The notes under the pieces are model-generated. The model saw nothing but the letters and a program-made list of their open reading frames with translations. It was not told the DNA's origin and did no database searches. The translations under genes were made by a program, and so were the position numbers. From Maricurvus nonylphenolicus (GTDB lineage Bacteria > Pseudomonadota > Gammaproteobacteria > Pseudomonadales > Cellvibrionaceae), in contig NZ_AP031498.1 in NCBI RefSeq assembly GCF_042854845.1, positions 992,001 to 1,056,000 of the forward strand: 64,000 nucleotides of DNA. Reading direction: 5' to 3'. How positions within the stretch are numbered: the stretch's first letter is position 1; each line of letters starts with the position of its first letter. Of this stretch, positions 6,485 through 16,698 are shown piece by piece.

Positions 6485-7153
6485 TTAATTAAGCAGTGCT
6501 TCAGGTTTCGCTAGCGCAAACCCTTGCTTAAAGGGAATGCGCAGGTTGCTGACGGCTTCTAGCAGGCGATTGTTTTCAATGCGCTCGGCAATAATATGAA
6601 TATTGGCGGTGCGGCAATAATCAATGGCCGACTTTAATTGTGTTTTTTCAATGCGTGCCAGATCACGGGCGTTGATTTTGCAGTAGTTCCACTCAAAATC
6701 CATTAGCGCGACAGAGGGACCCTGGGTTAGCTGGGCATTGTCCAACAGCATGGAGATGGGTTCTTCTTTTAATAAATCCAACCGCTGGCGCAGAATGCGA
6801 TCATTAATATCCAGGTTGCGGTTGGATATTTCGATCGCGATACGGCGGGGATAGGCTGCTGCCATTTGGCGTAATCGTTCAAACCACAGGGCAAATGCGG
6901 TTTTGGATTGCAGGGTTTCTACCGATAGATTGAAGAACAGGGTGCGGTGTTCTCGCATTAGCTCGGGCAGGGTTTCCTGGGCCAGCAGCGAAACGCTGTT
7001 GTCGATGGCAATCCAGCCGGCGTCTTCAATATTCGATTGGGTTAGCTGGGCCCCGTCAGGGCCTTCAAAGCGCGCCAGTACTTCTGCACCGGTGGGTATA
7101 CGTTCTTCACCCTGTTGCAGAAAAATGGATTGTACGGCCAGTACCAGCTTCAT
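6485..7153 (-). CDS. Degenerate EAL-domain protein
   Basis: A 222-residue stand-alone EAL domain without a GGDEF or sensor domain. The signature glutamate is retained (AEVLARFE at about 23-30), as are NLSVE, AERIE and the loop QGFALAKP. Two catalytic segments are altered: ExTE reads EISN, and DDFGTG reads LDNAQLTQ, losing one of the two metal-binding aspartates; KID reads KIN. It probably binds cyclic-di-GMP or protein partners rather than hydrolysing the dinucleotide; this is inferred from motif loss. It lies 26 bp downstream of tcdA and may be co-transcribed with it. Confidence 0.8.
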   Translation of the reverse strand: MKLVLAVQSIFLQQGEERIPTGAEVLARFEGPDGAQLTQSNIEDAGWIAIDNSVSLLAQETLPELMREHRTLFFNLSVETLQSKTAFALWFERLRQMAAAYPRRIAIEISNRNLDINDRILRQRLDLLKEEPISMLLDNAQLTQGPSVALMDFEWNYCKINARDLARIEKTQLKSAIDYCRTANIHIIAERIENNRLLEAVSNLRIPFKQGFALAKPEALLN

Positions 7154-7179
7154 AGTGTCTCTCTTTAAACGCGCTCTGT

Positions 7180-7980
7180 TTAAACTCTCTCTAAGTAGCG
7201 CTCAATGCCACGGCTTGCGGCGACCATGCCGAAAGTCGAGGTTACCATAGTCGAGGCACCAAAGCCGCCACTGCAATCGAGTTTTGTGCCGTCGCTCATA
7301 TCGCCTTTGGCGTAACAAACACCGCCATTGCCATCGGGGTAAAGCATTTGTTCCGTTGAATAGATGGCCTCTACGCGAAAGGTACGCTTGGGATTTCTCG
7401 GGTAGTTATAACTGCGCCGTAGTTGATTACGCACCTTGGCCAGTAGCGGGTCTTTGGTAGTTCGACTTAAATCGAGGGAGGTAATCGCTCGAGGGTCACG
7501 TTTACCGCCAGCGGAACCTACCGTAATAATCTGCTTTTTTAAACGCCGCGTGCGGGCAATGATGCCGGCCTTGGCATGGGCGCTGTCGGTTGCATCAATG
7601 ACCACGTCGTGTTGTTCGCCAATCAGTTCCACCACGTTGTCGGTATCGACAAAGTCTTCTACTTCGTGAATAACCAACTCGGGATTAATGTCACGCAGGC
7701 GCTTAGCCATGGTGGCCACTTTGCTGGCGCCGATGGTGGATTGCAGGGCGTGGGTTTGGCGATTGGTATTGGTAATACACACATCGTCCAGGTCGATCAG
7801 GGTAAGTTTCCCGATACCCGAACGTGCCAGGGACTCGGCCACCCAGGTGCCCACGCCACCAATACCGGCCACAACAAAGTGGGCGCGGGCCAAGGCATGC
7901 ATAGCATCCTGGCCGTAGAGGCGGCCAATGCCACTAAAGCGTTGCAGGTAGCCTTCGCTTAGTTCCTGTTTTACTGCCAT
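7180..7980 (-). CDS. tcdA: tRNA threonylcarbamoyladenosine dehydratase TcdA
   Basis: 266 residues, full length for TcdA (CsdL). This E1-like enzyme uses ATP to cyclise t6A37 of tRNA to ct6A. N-terminal QRFSGIGRLYG is followed by the nucleotide-binding motif VVAGIGGVGTWVAESLARSG, then LIDLDDVCITNTNRQ. The C-terminal block has EQMLYPD and LDCSGGFGASTMVTSTFG, typical of TcdA. The start lies 9 bp downstream of ydiJ on the same strand, so they probably share a transcript. Confidence 0.95.
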   Translation of the reverse strand: MAVKQELSEGYLQRFSGIGRLYGQDAMHALARAHFVVAGIGGVGTWVAESLARSGIGKLTLIDLDDVCITNTNRQTHALQSTIGASKVATMAKRLRDINPELVIHEVEDFVDTDNVVELIGEQHDVVIDATDSAHAKAGIIARTRRLKKQIITVGSAGGKRDPRAITSLDLSRTTKDPLLAKVRNQLRRSYNYPRNPKRTFRVEAIYSTEQMLYPDGNGGVCYAKGDMSDGTKLDCSGGFGASTMVTSTFGMVAASRGIERYLERV

Positions 7981-7989
7981 GTCTGAACC

Positions 7990-10900
7990 TTAAGCGTGTA
8001 ACTGCTTCAGCAATACCTGCACTGGATGTTGCAGTTGTTCTTCATCTTCACGCTTGGCCTGGCTGCGACACGAATAACCGGTGGCGACCAGCTTGCCTTT
8101 GTTGTCCGGGTTAGTGACAACATCATGCCAACTCAGCTGATATATCTTCTTCGAAGTTTTTACGTTGGCGGCTTCGTGTCCGTAGGTGCCGGCCATACCA
8201 CAGCAACCCACATCCAGGTTATCCAGTTGTTGGCCCAGAGCGCTAAAGATTGATTGCCAGGCTTTGATGGACGGTGCAGCATTGGTTTTCTCGGTACAGT
8301 GTGCCATCAGTTTAAAGTCGCCGTGGTTAAACTTACCGGCGGCCTCGCTTAACTGCTCAGTGTGCTCCGCTAGCCATTCCTGAATCAATTTAACCTCGGG
8401 CGCTTTATCGCTGCCCAGCGTTTTTGCATACTCAGAACGGTAGGTCAGGGTCATAGATGGATCGACACCAATCAGCGGAATACCGCTGTCATTTAAGGCA
8501 CGCAGTTTTTCAGCGCCTGACTTGGCGACCTTGTTAAAGGTTTTCAGGAAGCCGTGCACGTGCAGCGGCTTACCGTTAGGCACAAACGGCGCCAACATCG
8601 GGTTAAAGCCCAAGCTTTGCAGGAATTGCATCAGGTCGATAATCAGCTGGGTTTCAAAGTAGCTGGTAAAGGCATCCTGAACAATAATCACCGACTTGGC
8701 TTTTTGCTCATCACTTAAGTGACGAATATTTTCCGGCGCCGCGTAACGCACACCCATTTGCTGCATGGCGGTTTCCAGATTAATACCGGTCAACAGCGGG
8801 CTGTCGACCATGCCGGCAACCTTCGCCAAAATGGCCTGCATAAAACGTGGCTTCATAAAAGCGTTATACAACCAGGGCACACGGGCCAGGGTGGGAATCA
8901 TAAATTCCAGGCCGCCGATAAAGTAATCTTTTAATGGGCGTAGGTAGCGGCCGTAGTAGAGTTCCAAAAATTTGGAGCGGAATTCCGGCACGTCGACTTT
9001 AATGGGGCACTGGCCAACGCAGGATTTACAGGCCAAGCAGCCGCTCATGCTGTCGTAGACTTCATTGGAGAAGTCGTAATCACCGCGGGAGCGCGACCAG
9101 GTATTTTTAATCCGTGCTGGCAGAGTTGAGATAAAGGATTTTTCACGCTGTGCCAGGCTTTCATGTACCGGATTGATATTACGTTCGCTTAACTGCTTTA
9201 ACCATTCTCTTACCAGAGAGGAGCGGCCTTTAGGCGAGTGAATGCGCTCGCGGGTGCCTTTCCACGATGGACACATAGCATCGTTCGGGTTCCAGTTAAA
9301 GCAGGCACCGTTACCGTTACAGTACATACCTTCGCTGTAACCATCCCACACTTGTACCGGAATCTTGCGATCCTCCTGGCCTCTTGTCGGTGCTTCATCG
9401 ATCTTGGTCAGTTCGTGGTGTTGGCTCGGTGTAGCAATCTTGCCCGGGTTTAATTGGTTACGCGGATCAAAGGTGGCTTTGATGCGTTGCAGCTGTGGAT
9501 ACAAATCACCAAAGAAGGTCGGTGCGTATTCCGAGCGCAGACCTTTACCGTGTTCACCCCACAGCAAGCCGTTGTATTTGTGGGTCAGCTCCGCCACCTT
9601 GTCGGTAATCGGGCGAATCATTTTTTCTTGCTCGGTATCTTTCATATCGATGGCCGGGCGTACGTGCAGTACACCGGCATCCACATGACCAAACATGCCG
9701 TATTGCAGGCCGTTATCATCGAGCAGGTCGCGGAATTCTTCAATAAAGTCGGCCAGGTTTTCTGGCGGTACGGCGGTGTCTTCCACAAACGGAATTGGGC
9801 GGGCTTCACCTTTGGCATTACCCAGCAGGCCCACGGCTTTTTTGCGCATGGCCCAGATTTTTGCTACCGAGGCGCTACCCCAAGCGATGGAGTAACCAAT
9901 GCTGGGGCCGTCTTCGCCACGGGCATCGAGCAGGTCAGTCAGTTTGGCGACTTCGGCTTGCAGGGTTTCTTCATCATCGGCGGTGTATTCCACCAGATTG
10001 ATGCCTTTGGTTTCCTTGCCTTCAGTCGGAGGGAAGAATTCTTCCACAGTGCCCCAGACGATATCGTCCATGGCCAGGCCAAGGACTTTGGAATCCACGG
10101 TTTCAATCGAGGTGGGCTCGGCCTTCATTAGCTCGGTGGCATCACGCAGACCGGTATTAAAGCCTTCGTACTTTACGTTCACCAGGGCCGAGCATTTCGG
10201 AATCGGCAGCACATTCAATTTGGCTTCGGCGATAAAGCCCAGGGTGCCTTCGCTGCCACACAGCACGCTATTGAGGTCGAACTGGTCTTCCGTAGTGCGG
10301 ATATGGGCCAGGTCGTAACCGGTCAGGCAGCGATTAAGTTTGGGGAACTTGGCTTCGATATCGTCTTTAAATTCACGCTGGATATCATTAACCACACGGT
10401 GGGCTTCACCGACGCGGTCCTGGCGATCGCAGGCGGCAGACAGTTCTTCCTCGGTCAGCGGCTGGGAGCGCCATTCGCTGCCATCCATAAACACGGTCAG
10501 CAGTTCCAGCACGTGGTCACGGGTTTTGCCGTAGCGGCAAGAGCCCTGGCCGGAGGCATCGGTATTAATCATGCCGCCAATGGTGGCGCGGTTACTGGTG
10601 GACAGTTCCGGGGCAAAGAACAGGCCATAGGGCTTGAGGGCTGCATTGAGTTGGTCTTTGACCACACCGGTTTGCACCCGTACCCAGCGCTCCTCGGCAT
10701 TGATCTCCAGCACCTTGTTCATATGCTTGGAGATATCCACAATCAGGCCGTCAGTCAGCGATTGACCATTGGTGCCGGTACCACCACCACGGGGGCTCAA
10801 TACCACATCATTAAACTGTTTTAGGTTGCTAAGCTCAGTGATTCTGACCAGATCGGCGGTATTCTTCGGGTAAATCACCCCCTGGGGTAATACCTGATAG

Positions 10901-11040
10901 ATGGAGTTGTCGGTGGCCAGCACGGTACGGTTGGCGTAGTCCGGGTTGAGGTCGCCCTCAAAGCCACAGGCCTTAAGGGCCTCGATAAATGCCAGATACT
11001 GGGCCTGAACCGGTGAAGTCTCGCGGATACTGGGGATCAT
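7990..11040 (-). CDS. ydiJ: FAD-binding and Fe-S oxidoreductase YdiJ (D-2-hydroxyglutarate dehydrogenase type)
   Basis: 1016 residues, the same size as E. coli YdiJ (about 1018). The N-terminal half is a PCMH-type FAD domain (LSPRGGGTGTNGQSL, ATIGGMINTDASGQGSCRYGKTRDHV), followed by a FAD-oxidase C domain ending at LNPGKIATP. The C-terminal half holds a 4Fe-4S ferredoxin segment (GCLACKSCVGQCPIKVDVP) and a CCG domain (LDVGCCGMAGTYG). YdiJ oxidises D-2-hydroxyglutarate, a by-product of serine synthesis and lysine breakdown, and passes electrons onward. It begins the ydiJ-tcdA-EAL gene run. The window also encodes the L-specific enzyme at 16848-18053. Confidence 0.93.
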   Translation of the reverse strand: MIPSIRETSPVQAQYLAFIEALKACGFEGDLNPDYANRTVLATDNSIYQVLPQGVIYPKNTADLVRITELSNLKQFNDVVLSPRGGGTGTNGQSLTDGLIVDISKHMNKVLEINAEERWVRVQTGVVKDQLNAALKPYGLFFAPELSTSNRATIGGMINTDASGQGSCRYGKTRDHVLELLTVFMDGSEWRSQPLTEEELSAACDRQDRVGEAHRVVNDIQREFKDDIEAKFPKLNRCLTGYDLAHIRTTEDQFDLNSVLCGSEGTLGFIAEAKLNVLPIPKCSALVNVKYEGFNTGLRDATELMKAEPTSIETVDSKVLGLAMDDIVWGTVEEFFPPTEGKETKGINLVEYTADDEETLQAEVAKLTDLLDARGEDGPSIGYSIAWGSASVAKIWAMRKKAVGLLGNAKGEARPIPFVEDTAVPPENLADFIEEFRDLLDDNGLQYGMFGHVDAGVLHVRPAIDMKDTEQEKMIRPITDKVAELTHKYNGLLWGEHGKGLRSEYAPTFFGDLYPQLQRIKATFDPRNQLNPGKIATPSQHHELTKIDEAPTRGQEDRKIPVQVWDGYSEGMYCNGNGACFNWNPNDAMCPSWKGTRERIHSPKGRSSLVREWLKQLSERNINPVHESLAQREKSFISTLPARIKNTWSRSRGDYDFSNEVYDSMSGCLACKSCVGQCPIKVDVPEFRSKFLELYYGRYLRPLKDYFIGGLEFMIPTLARVPWLYNAFMKPRFMQAILAKVAGMVDSPLLTGINLETAMQQMGVRYAAPENIRHLSDEQKAKSVIIVQDAFTSYFETQLIIDLMQFLQSLGFNPMLAPFVPNGKPLHVHGFLKTFNKVAKSGAEKLRALNDSGIPLIGVDPSMTLTYRSEYAKTLGSDKAPEVKLIQEWLAEHTEQLSEAAGKFNHGDFKLMAHCTEKTNAAPSIKAWQSIFSALGQQLDNLDVGCCGMAGTYGHEAANVKTSKKIYQLSWHDVVTNPDNKGKLVATGYSCRSQAKREDEEQLQHPVQVLLKQLHA

Positions 11041-11062
11041 GGTAAATCAAAAACCACTGTCT

Positions 11063-11092
11063 AAAAGCAAAAGGGGGCGTATTTTACCCCTT
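11063..11092 (-). terminator. Rho-independent terminator after the GST gene
   Basis: On the minus strand the sequence reads AAGGGG, a 9-10 base loop, CCCCTT, then TTGCTTTT. It lies between the GST stop (11155) and the ydiJ start (11040), so it would insulate ydiJ from GST transcription. Confidence 0.45.
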
Positions 11093-11154
11093 GGCAGGCA
11101 GCTAACCAAGTCGCTTACCAAGGGCTTTGTAGACAGTGTAGCTGCAGCTGCGAA

Positions 11155-11784
11155 TCAGGCGTTAAGGCTGGCCTGTTCGCGGGCCTGGTATTGGCTCACG
11201 GCGGGGCGGGCACGCAGGCGGTCGATATAGGTCTGCAGGTTCTTTTGCTCAATGGGTTGCTTGAAACTTAAACCCCAGAACAGGCTGTGGCCCAGCAGGA
11301 TATCGGCGGCACTGAAGCTATCGCCCAGAATATAGTCATTATCCCCCAAGCCCTGGCTGAGCAGCTCGAGCGCCTGTTGGAATTCCCAGCTAGCCGTTGG
11401 TAGCAGCTCTTTGACACGCTTGTCGGACGGCAGGGCAAACCTGTGTTTGCTCATATTCCACAGCCCCTGTTCCAGCTCACAGAGCGCGAAATAGGCCCAT
11501 TGTTCATAGCGGGCTCGATCTGTGCTGCCTGCTGCAGGAACCAGGTCATGACGACCAAACTTATCGCCCAGATAGGTGACAATCGCGGCTGACTCGGTCA
11601 GTAGCAGCTCATCATCCTTAAAGGCTGGCACCTTGCCACCGGGATTAATGGCGAGGTATTCGGCCGACTTGTGCTGACCTTTCATAAAATCAATCAGCTC
11701 GTAGGTGTAGTCCTGCCCCAGTTCTTCGAGCATCCAGGTGATTCGTGAAGATCGGGTTTGCGGGTAACCATAAACGGTTAGCAT
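11155..11784 (-). CDS. Glutathione S-transferase family protein
   Basis: 209 residues. The thioredoxin-like N-terminal domain starts MLTVYGYPQTRSSRITWMLEELG and has the glutathione-binding turn GGKVPAF and LTESAAIVTYL (Glu-Ser pair). The C-terminal all-helical domain has DSFSAADILLGHSLFW, the conserved N-capping box. It should act in the cytoplasm, conjugating or reducing electrophiles with glutathione; the substrate is unknown. It is transcribed alone between ydiJ and the sensor kinase. Confidence 0.92.
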   Translation of the reverse strand: MLTVYGYPQTRSSRITWMLEELGQDYTYELIDFMKGQHKSAEYLAINPGGKVPAFKDDELLLTESAAIVTYLGDKFGRHDLVPAAGSTDRARYEQWAYFALCELEQGLWNMSKHRFALPSDKRVKELLPTASWEFQQALELLSQGLGDNDYILGDSFSAADILLGHSLFWGLSFKQPIEQKNLQTYIDRLRARPAVSQYQAREQASLNA

Positions 11785-11899
11785 GAGCCTTTCCTTGTCT
11801 GCGTTGGTGATAGGAGTGTTCTACTCTATCAGATCAGGCTATCAGAATAAGGTGATGTGGGCGACGGGGTTATTTGCCAAAATCTATGGGTGGCGCTGT

Positions 11900-14800
11900 T
11901 TATGTCATCGATTGCAGGTATTCCTGCAGTGTGTGCAGGGTGTCATCGTGAGCCTGGATAAACGCAACAAATAAGGCATTATCGGTTGAATTAATAGCCT
12001 GCTCGCGCAGTTGTTGTTCAAGCTGCTTGGATGCCTCAAAGAGTTTAAGTGCACTGAGGTTACCTGAAATACCTTTGATGGTATGGACGACGTTATAGCA
12101 GGCCGCATAGTCCTGTGTTTTGATAAACGCATTTAACTCCATAATGCGTTCGGGCATATCGTCAACAAATAACTGAACCAGATCGATTACGCGGTGTTCT
12201 TTGTGTCGAACGCGCTGTAATAGTTCGTCTTTATCCCAAAGCGCGAATTGCGCAAGATTGTGCTGATCTTCTTTGTGCGATGCATTGTTGCTCATGCAGA
12301 TTGTATTTTCGGCCGACAACTTTTCGCCAAGCAACCACAGGGAAAGTTTGCTTTCCATATCATGCCAATCCACCGGCTTACTGATGTAATCGTCCATGCC
12401 TGCGACCAGGCAACGCTCGCGATCGCCTTTCATGGCATTGGCTGTCATGGCGATAATTGGAATCTGTTGGTAAATGTCTCCCGCTTCGCCCTTGCGAATA
12501 CGCTGACTGGCTTCAAAACCATCCATTTCCGGCATTTGACAGTCCATTAATACCAAATGGTAGGCATCCGATGTGGAGGTATGATTAAGCAGTTCCAGCG
12601 CGTGTATGCCATTCACGGCAACATCGGCGCTGAGCCCCATATCCTGCAGCATAAAACTGGCGACTTCCTGATTAACGGTATTGTCCTCTACCAGCAGTAT
12701 GCGCGTGCCTTCTGGCCAAATGCGTTGCGGTGGTAACTCGTCTTCAGGTGACTTGAGTGTTTGCAGGTAGTGATGAGTAATCAGTGGTGATGCTTGATGC
12801 AAGGCATCGCCGTCTTCAGCAACGATTGACAGGGTATGGAACAGATCATTGGTGGTAACGGGTTTGGGGAAATAGGCACTGAAGCCTAACTGGGCAAAAT
12901 AGCTGGCATCATTGTTGTGGCCGATAGAAGTCATCATAACTAACTTGGTCTCTTCGCAGAGTTTTCCTGCACGTAACTGTTGTGCAAGTTCAACCCCATC
13001 CATATCGGGCATTTGCATATCCAATAGCGCCACATCAAATGCCGGCAGTTGATCGTTTTGAGCGCGGCTGCGGCACAGGGAAATAGCCGCAGGACCATTG
13101 TCCGCTTCATAGACGCTAATGCCCCAGTGTTCCATTTGTTGGCGTAGTACTTCGCGGTTGGTGGCATTATCGTCGACAATCAGCACTTCCAGTTTATGCA
13201 TATCCACATGGGGCATTAAGGGGCGCGAGTCGTCGCTGGCATCCAGCAACAAACTAAAGCTAAAGCAGCTGCCTTGTCCTAAGGTACTAGCGGCTTTGAT
13301 CTCGCCGCCCATAAGCTCGCAGAGCTTTTTCGAAATCGCCAGTCCCAGACCGGTTCCGCCATAGCGACGGGTGGTGGAGGCATCAACCTGGGTAAAGGAA
13401 TCAAACAGTGTTGACAGTTTATGCGGGGGAATACCAATACCTGTATCGGTAACGGAGACATTCAATTGATATTGATGTTTTACCTCGTCGTCGGATGTCT
13501 CGTCATAAGCTCGATAGGGAGTGAGAGAACACTTTACAACAACTTCACCCTGCTCAGTAAACTTGAGGGCGTTACCAATCAGGTTGGTTAAGATCTGGCG
13601 AATACGACCCGGGTCGCCTTTAACGGTAGATTCTTTAATATGTGTGAGGTCCAGAATTAATTCCAGGTTTTTCTCCTGTGCTCGCAAGGCTTGGGCGCTA
13701 ATCACTTCGCTTAAATGCTGACGAAGATCAAAATCAAGTGATTCGAGATCAATTTTACCGGCATCAACTTTGGAGAAATCCAAAATATCGTTAATTAACA
13801 TCAACAGTGACTGCGCGCTGTAATGGGCAACATTGGCCTGGCGCAATTGGGTGCTGTTTAAATCGCTGCGCCTGAGCAAGTTAAGCATGCCCAGTACCCC
13901 ATTCATTGGCGTGCGTATTTCATGGCTCATCATGGCCAGGAATTCACTTTTGGCATTGGCCGCTGCTTCGGCGGTTTCCTTGGCGGTGATTAACTGTTGT
14001 TCTGCTTGGCGTCGTAGCTCACCGGCATGCAGGCTGCCTGCCATGGTGGCGATGGCGGAGGCAAAGCCGCTTTCGTGCGGTAGCCAGCGGCGTTTATCGC
14101 CTGTGTGTTCACAGCAGATGACACCGACAATGCCGTCACCGCCAGCGATAATGGCATCCAGCATCGAGGAAATACCCAGCGGTTTTAAATAACTGTCGGC
14201 AAATTCATTGGTACGTTTATCTGTTAAAACATCCATAGCATCAATAATGCTGCCAGTTGTAAGGGCAGCAAAATAATTGGGGTAATCGTCTTTATGTAAG
14301 ACGATGCCTTTTGAGTGTGACTCTTTATCGGCTTCGAAGAGATCCAGACAGACAATAGCATCATGGCTTTCATTAAAGAGCCAAATGCTACCGCGGCTTA
14401 CATCCAGCGCATGGCATATGGTCTCAGTCAAGCGTTGCATGGCAATGGCATAATGACCGGCGACTATATCTTCATTGATTGTTAACTCGGCAAGTGCCTG
14501 ATTGCAGTGGTTCACTCGCTCTTGCTCGGCTTCAGCCAATTTCCTGTGGGTAATATCCTGAACGGTGCCTACCATGCGGCTGGGTTTTCCACCCGCCGTC
14601 CATTCGATAACACGGCCGTGATTCTCAACCCAAACATAGTGTCCATACTTGTGCACCATGCGGTAGGATTCAATAAAATGATCCGTTTCACGGTTACTGA
14701 TTTTATCGAGATTATTCTGAATGACCTTAAAGTCTTCGGGAACAATAAAGGTTTTGATGAGATCTGGGGTGAGCCTGTCGATCTCGGCCGGGGTATAACC

Positions 14801-16600
14801 AATAATTTCCAGCCAGCGCGGGTTGATGCTGGCGGTATCGGAAATTAAGTCCCAATCCCAGGTACCAATTTCAGTTGCATCAATCACCTGTTCCAGTTTT
14901 TCCTTACTATCAGTCAACGCTTTATTGGCGACTTTTAGTTCGGAAATATCCTGGGCGATGCCAAGGAACCCTGTGATCTCTTTGGCTTTATTTCTTGTTG
15001 CAGTAACCGATAATACCACCGGTATGCGTTCTCCGGACTTGGTGATATAAGTCCACTCACGTGTTTCGGAGCCTTGACGTTCAGGGACTTCAACATAGGT
15101 TCGGAATCCTTTTACGTCATAACCGAGGCTTTCGGTTAGTTCTAACGAACGACGTTTGGTTTCCTGTTCATCGTGAAAGATTGCCGGGGTCTGTGTGCCA
15201 ATCATGTCAGCGGCTTGATAGCCCAGCAAGCGTTCGGCACCTTTGTTAAATGACGTGATCACACCGTCGCGATCAGTGGCAATAATGGAAAACTCAGTAG
15301 CGGCGTTTAGCAGGCTTTGTAAAAAAGCTGTGGTTGTCTCCAGTTCTCCGGTGTACTTTTCTCGCGCGTCGACCATTTGATTAAAGGTGTCGGCCAGTAA
15401 TCCGATTTCATTGTTACTGTCGACAATGATATCGGCACGGCGGCTTTTGCCTTCGATAATGGCCTGGGCGGTGAGGGTAAGCTGGCTTAAAGGGGTGGAT
15501 ATTCGCTTGCCTAAATAGTTGGCTAATAACGCGACGATAATGGCTGTTGAAATCACCAGCCCCGTTGTAATATCGGCGAGCTGGCTTGCAGGTGCAAATG
15601 CTTCTTCCTCGTGAATCTCACTAAACAGTGACCAGGTTGCATCGGGAATATTTACCCCGACATGAATTCCTACCACCTGTTTTCCCTGCGGGCCCATATA
15701 GGAAAATGCTTCTTCCTGGTGGTGGTATTGGATGGCGTGTAAACCCTGGTGTTGCCACAGGTCGTATTGGTCGGTGTCGAGTTTATAATTCAATACCGAG
15801 GATTCATCGCCCGTGATCGCCGTTCTTAGCAAACCGTCCGCGCCAACCAAATAACGGGTTTGGGTACTGTAGCCGTCATTTCGCAGCGCGGAGAAAATCT
15901 GGTTGAGTTTAATTTGAATCGCCAACACACCGACGATATCGCCACTTTTTGATTTGATCGGTGCGGTTAAAAACCCCGCAATGGTATTGTTGGAGGGTTG
16001 GTAGCGTTCAAGGTCGGAAAAATGGCCTGAAGACAGTTTGAGGGTTTTACGAACAGTTTCGGCAAAGCGGGTCTCCGAATAGGGGCCGTTAAGCAGGTTG
16101 GTCCCCAGGTCATCCTCTTCCAGTACCGAGACCAGCACGTTGCCTTCGGCATCGATAAAAAACAGATCGTAAATATAGTTATAGCGACGATAGAAACCTG
16201 CCAGATAACTTTTGCTGGATGCTGCAACAGTCTTCCAGCTTTCGCTGCCGATATAGTCGTTTAATGGCTCACCGCTGTTAAGGAAGTCTTGGCGTATGTC
16301 AGTAATGGCGGTTTCGGCCATGGCTACAGCTGCCATACTTTCGGCATCAAGCAAGCGGGACTGAAACCAGTTTTCCAAAAAGCGGGCAGAGGTTTCTGCC
16401 GATTGGCGCAGGTTTTGATGGACTTGCAGCAAGATGCCCTGGCGAGCGTTGTGATAGTTGGACAGCGCAACCACTACCACAGGTACGAGCGACATAAACA
16501 GTAGCCACCTGACCAGGGTAGCTTTTAGTGTCCTTTTGGGGGTTGCTGAAGCCGATGTCCCTATCTCGGAAGTCGAAGTTGATTGATGGGGTTCAGGCAT
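11900..16600 (-). CDS. Hybrid sensor histidine kinase (dCache-HAMP-PAS-PAS-GAF-HisKA-HATPase-REC-REC-HPt)
   Basis: 1566 residues. There is a membrane segment at about 30-47, a periplasmic double-Cache sensor at about 50-335, and a second membrane segment at 344-362. HAMP follows (to about 415), then two PAS domains (430-555 and 565-690) and a GAF domain (705-855). The kinase core has the phospho-acceptor His893 (MSHEIRTPMNG), N-box NLIGNALKF (1006-1014), DTGIG and GGTGLGLAI. Two receiver domains carry Asp1194 and Asp1353, and the terminal HPt carries His1506 (HTIKG). This is a full four-step phosphorelay in one BarA/TorS-like chain. No response regulator gene is adjacent, so its output partner lies elsewhere. 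Confidence 0.93.
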   Translation of the reverse strand: MPEPHQSTSTSEIGTSASATPKRTLKATLVRWLLFMSLVPVVVVALSNYHNARQGILLQVHQNLRQSAETSARFLENWFQSRLLDAESMAAVAMAETAITDIRQDFLNSGEPLNDYIGSESWKTVAASSKSYLAGFYRRYNYIYDLFFIDAEGNVLVSVLEEDDLGTNLLNGPYSETRFAETVRKTLKLSSGHFSDLERYQPSNNTIAGFLTAPIKSKSGDIVGVLAIQIKLNQIFSALRNDGYSTQTRYLVGADGLLRTAITGDESSVLNYKLDTDQYDLWQHQGLHAIQYHHQEEAFSYMGPQGKQVVGIHVGVNIPDATWSLFSEIHEEEAFAPASQLADITTGLVISTAIIVALLANYLGKRISTPLSQLTLTAQAIIEGKSRRADIIVDSNNEIGLLADTFNQMVDAREKYTGELETTTAFLQSLLNAATEFSIIATDRDGVITSFNKGAERLLGYQAADMIGTQTPAIFHDEQETKRRSLELTESLGYDVKGFRTYVEVPERQGSETREWTYITKSGERIPVVLSVTATRNKAKEITGFLGIAQDISELKVANKALTDSKEKLEQVIDATEIGTWDWDLISDTASINPRWLEIIGYTPAEIDRLTPDLIKTFIVPEDFKVIQNNLDKISNRETDHFIESYRMVHKYGHYVWVENHGRVIEWTAGGKPSRMVGTVQDITHRKLAEAEQERVNHCNQALAELTINEDIVAGHYAIAMQRLTETICHALDVSRGSIWLFNESHDAIVCLDLFEADKESHSKGIVLHKDDYPNYFAALTTGSIIDAMDVLTDKRTNEFADSYLKPLGISSMLDAIIAGGDGIVGVICCEHTGDKRRWLPHESGFASAIATMAGSLHAGELRRQAEQQLITAKETAEAAANAKSEFLAMMSHEIRTPMNGVLGMLNLLRRSDLNSTQLRQANVAHYSAQSLLMLINDILDFSKVDAGKIDLESLDFDLRQHLSEVISAQALRAQEKNLELILDLTHIKESTVKGDPGRIRQILTNLIGNALKFTEQGEVVVKCSLTPYRAYDETSDDEVKHQYQLNVSVTDTGIGIPPHKLSTLFDSFTQVDASTTRRYGGTGLGLAISKKLCELMGGEIKAASTLGQGSCFSFSLLLDASDDSRPLMPHVDMHKLEVLIVDDNATNREVLRQQMEHWGISVYEADNGPAAISLCRSRAQNDQLPAFDVALLDMQMPDMDGVELAQQLRAGKLCEETKLVMMTSIGHNNDASYFAQLGFSAYFPKPVTTNDLFHTLSIVAEDGDALHQASPLITHHYLQTLKSPEDELPPQRIWPEGTRILLVEDNTVNQEVASFMLQDMGLSADVAVNGIHALELLNHTSTSDAYHLVLMDCQMPEMDGFEASQRIRKGEAGDIYQQIPIIAMTANAMKGDRERCLVAGMDDYISKPVDWHDMESKLSLWLLGEKLSAENTICMSNNASHKEDQHNLAQFALWDKDELLQRVRHKEHRVIDLVQLFVDDMPERIMELNAFIKTQDYAACYNVVHTIKGISGNLSALKLFEASKQLEQQLREQAINSTDNALFVAFIQAHDDTLHTLQEYLQSMT

Positions 16601-16698
16601 CTACAGGCTACCGAGGTGTTTTTATTAACCACACTATTATCGGTGGCTTGGCTTGAATCTGTAACCTTAATTTTAGTCGAACTTTGCATCAGCATGGC

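Noticed and set aside
9454..10824. Long plus-strand open frames opposite ydiJ
   Set aside because: They are antisense to a well-conserved 1016-residue protein and show no family resemblance.
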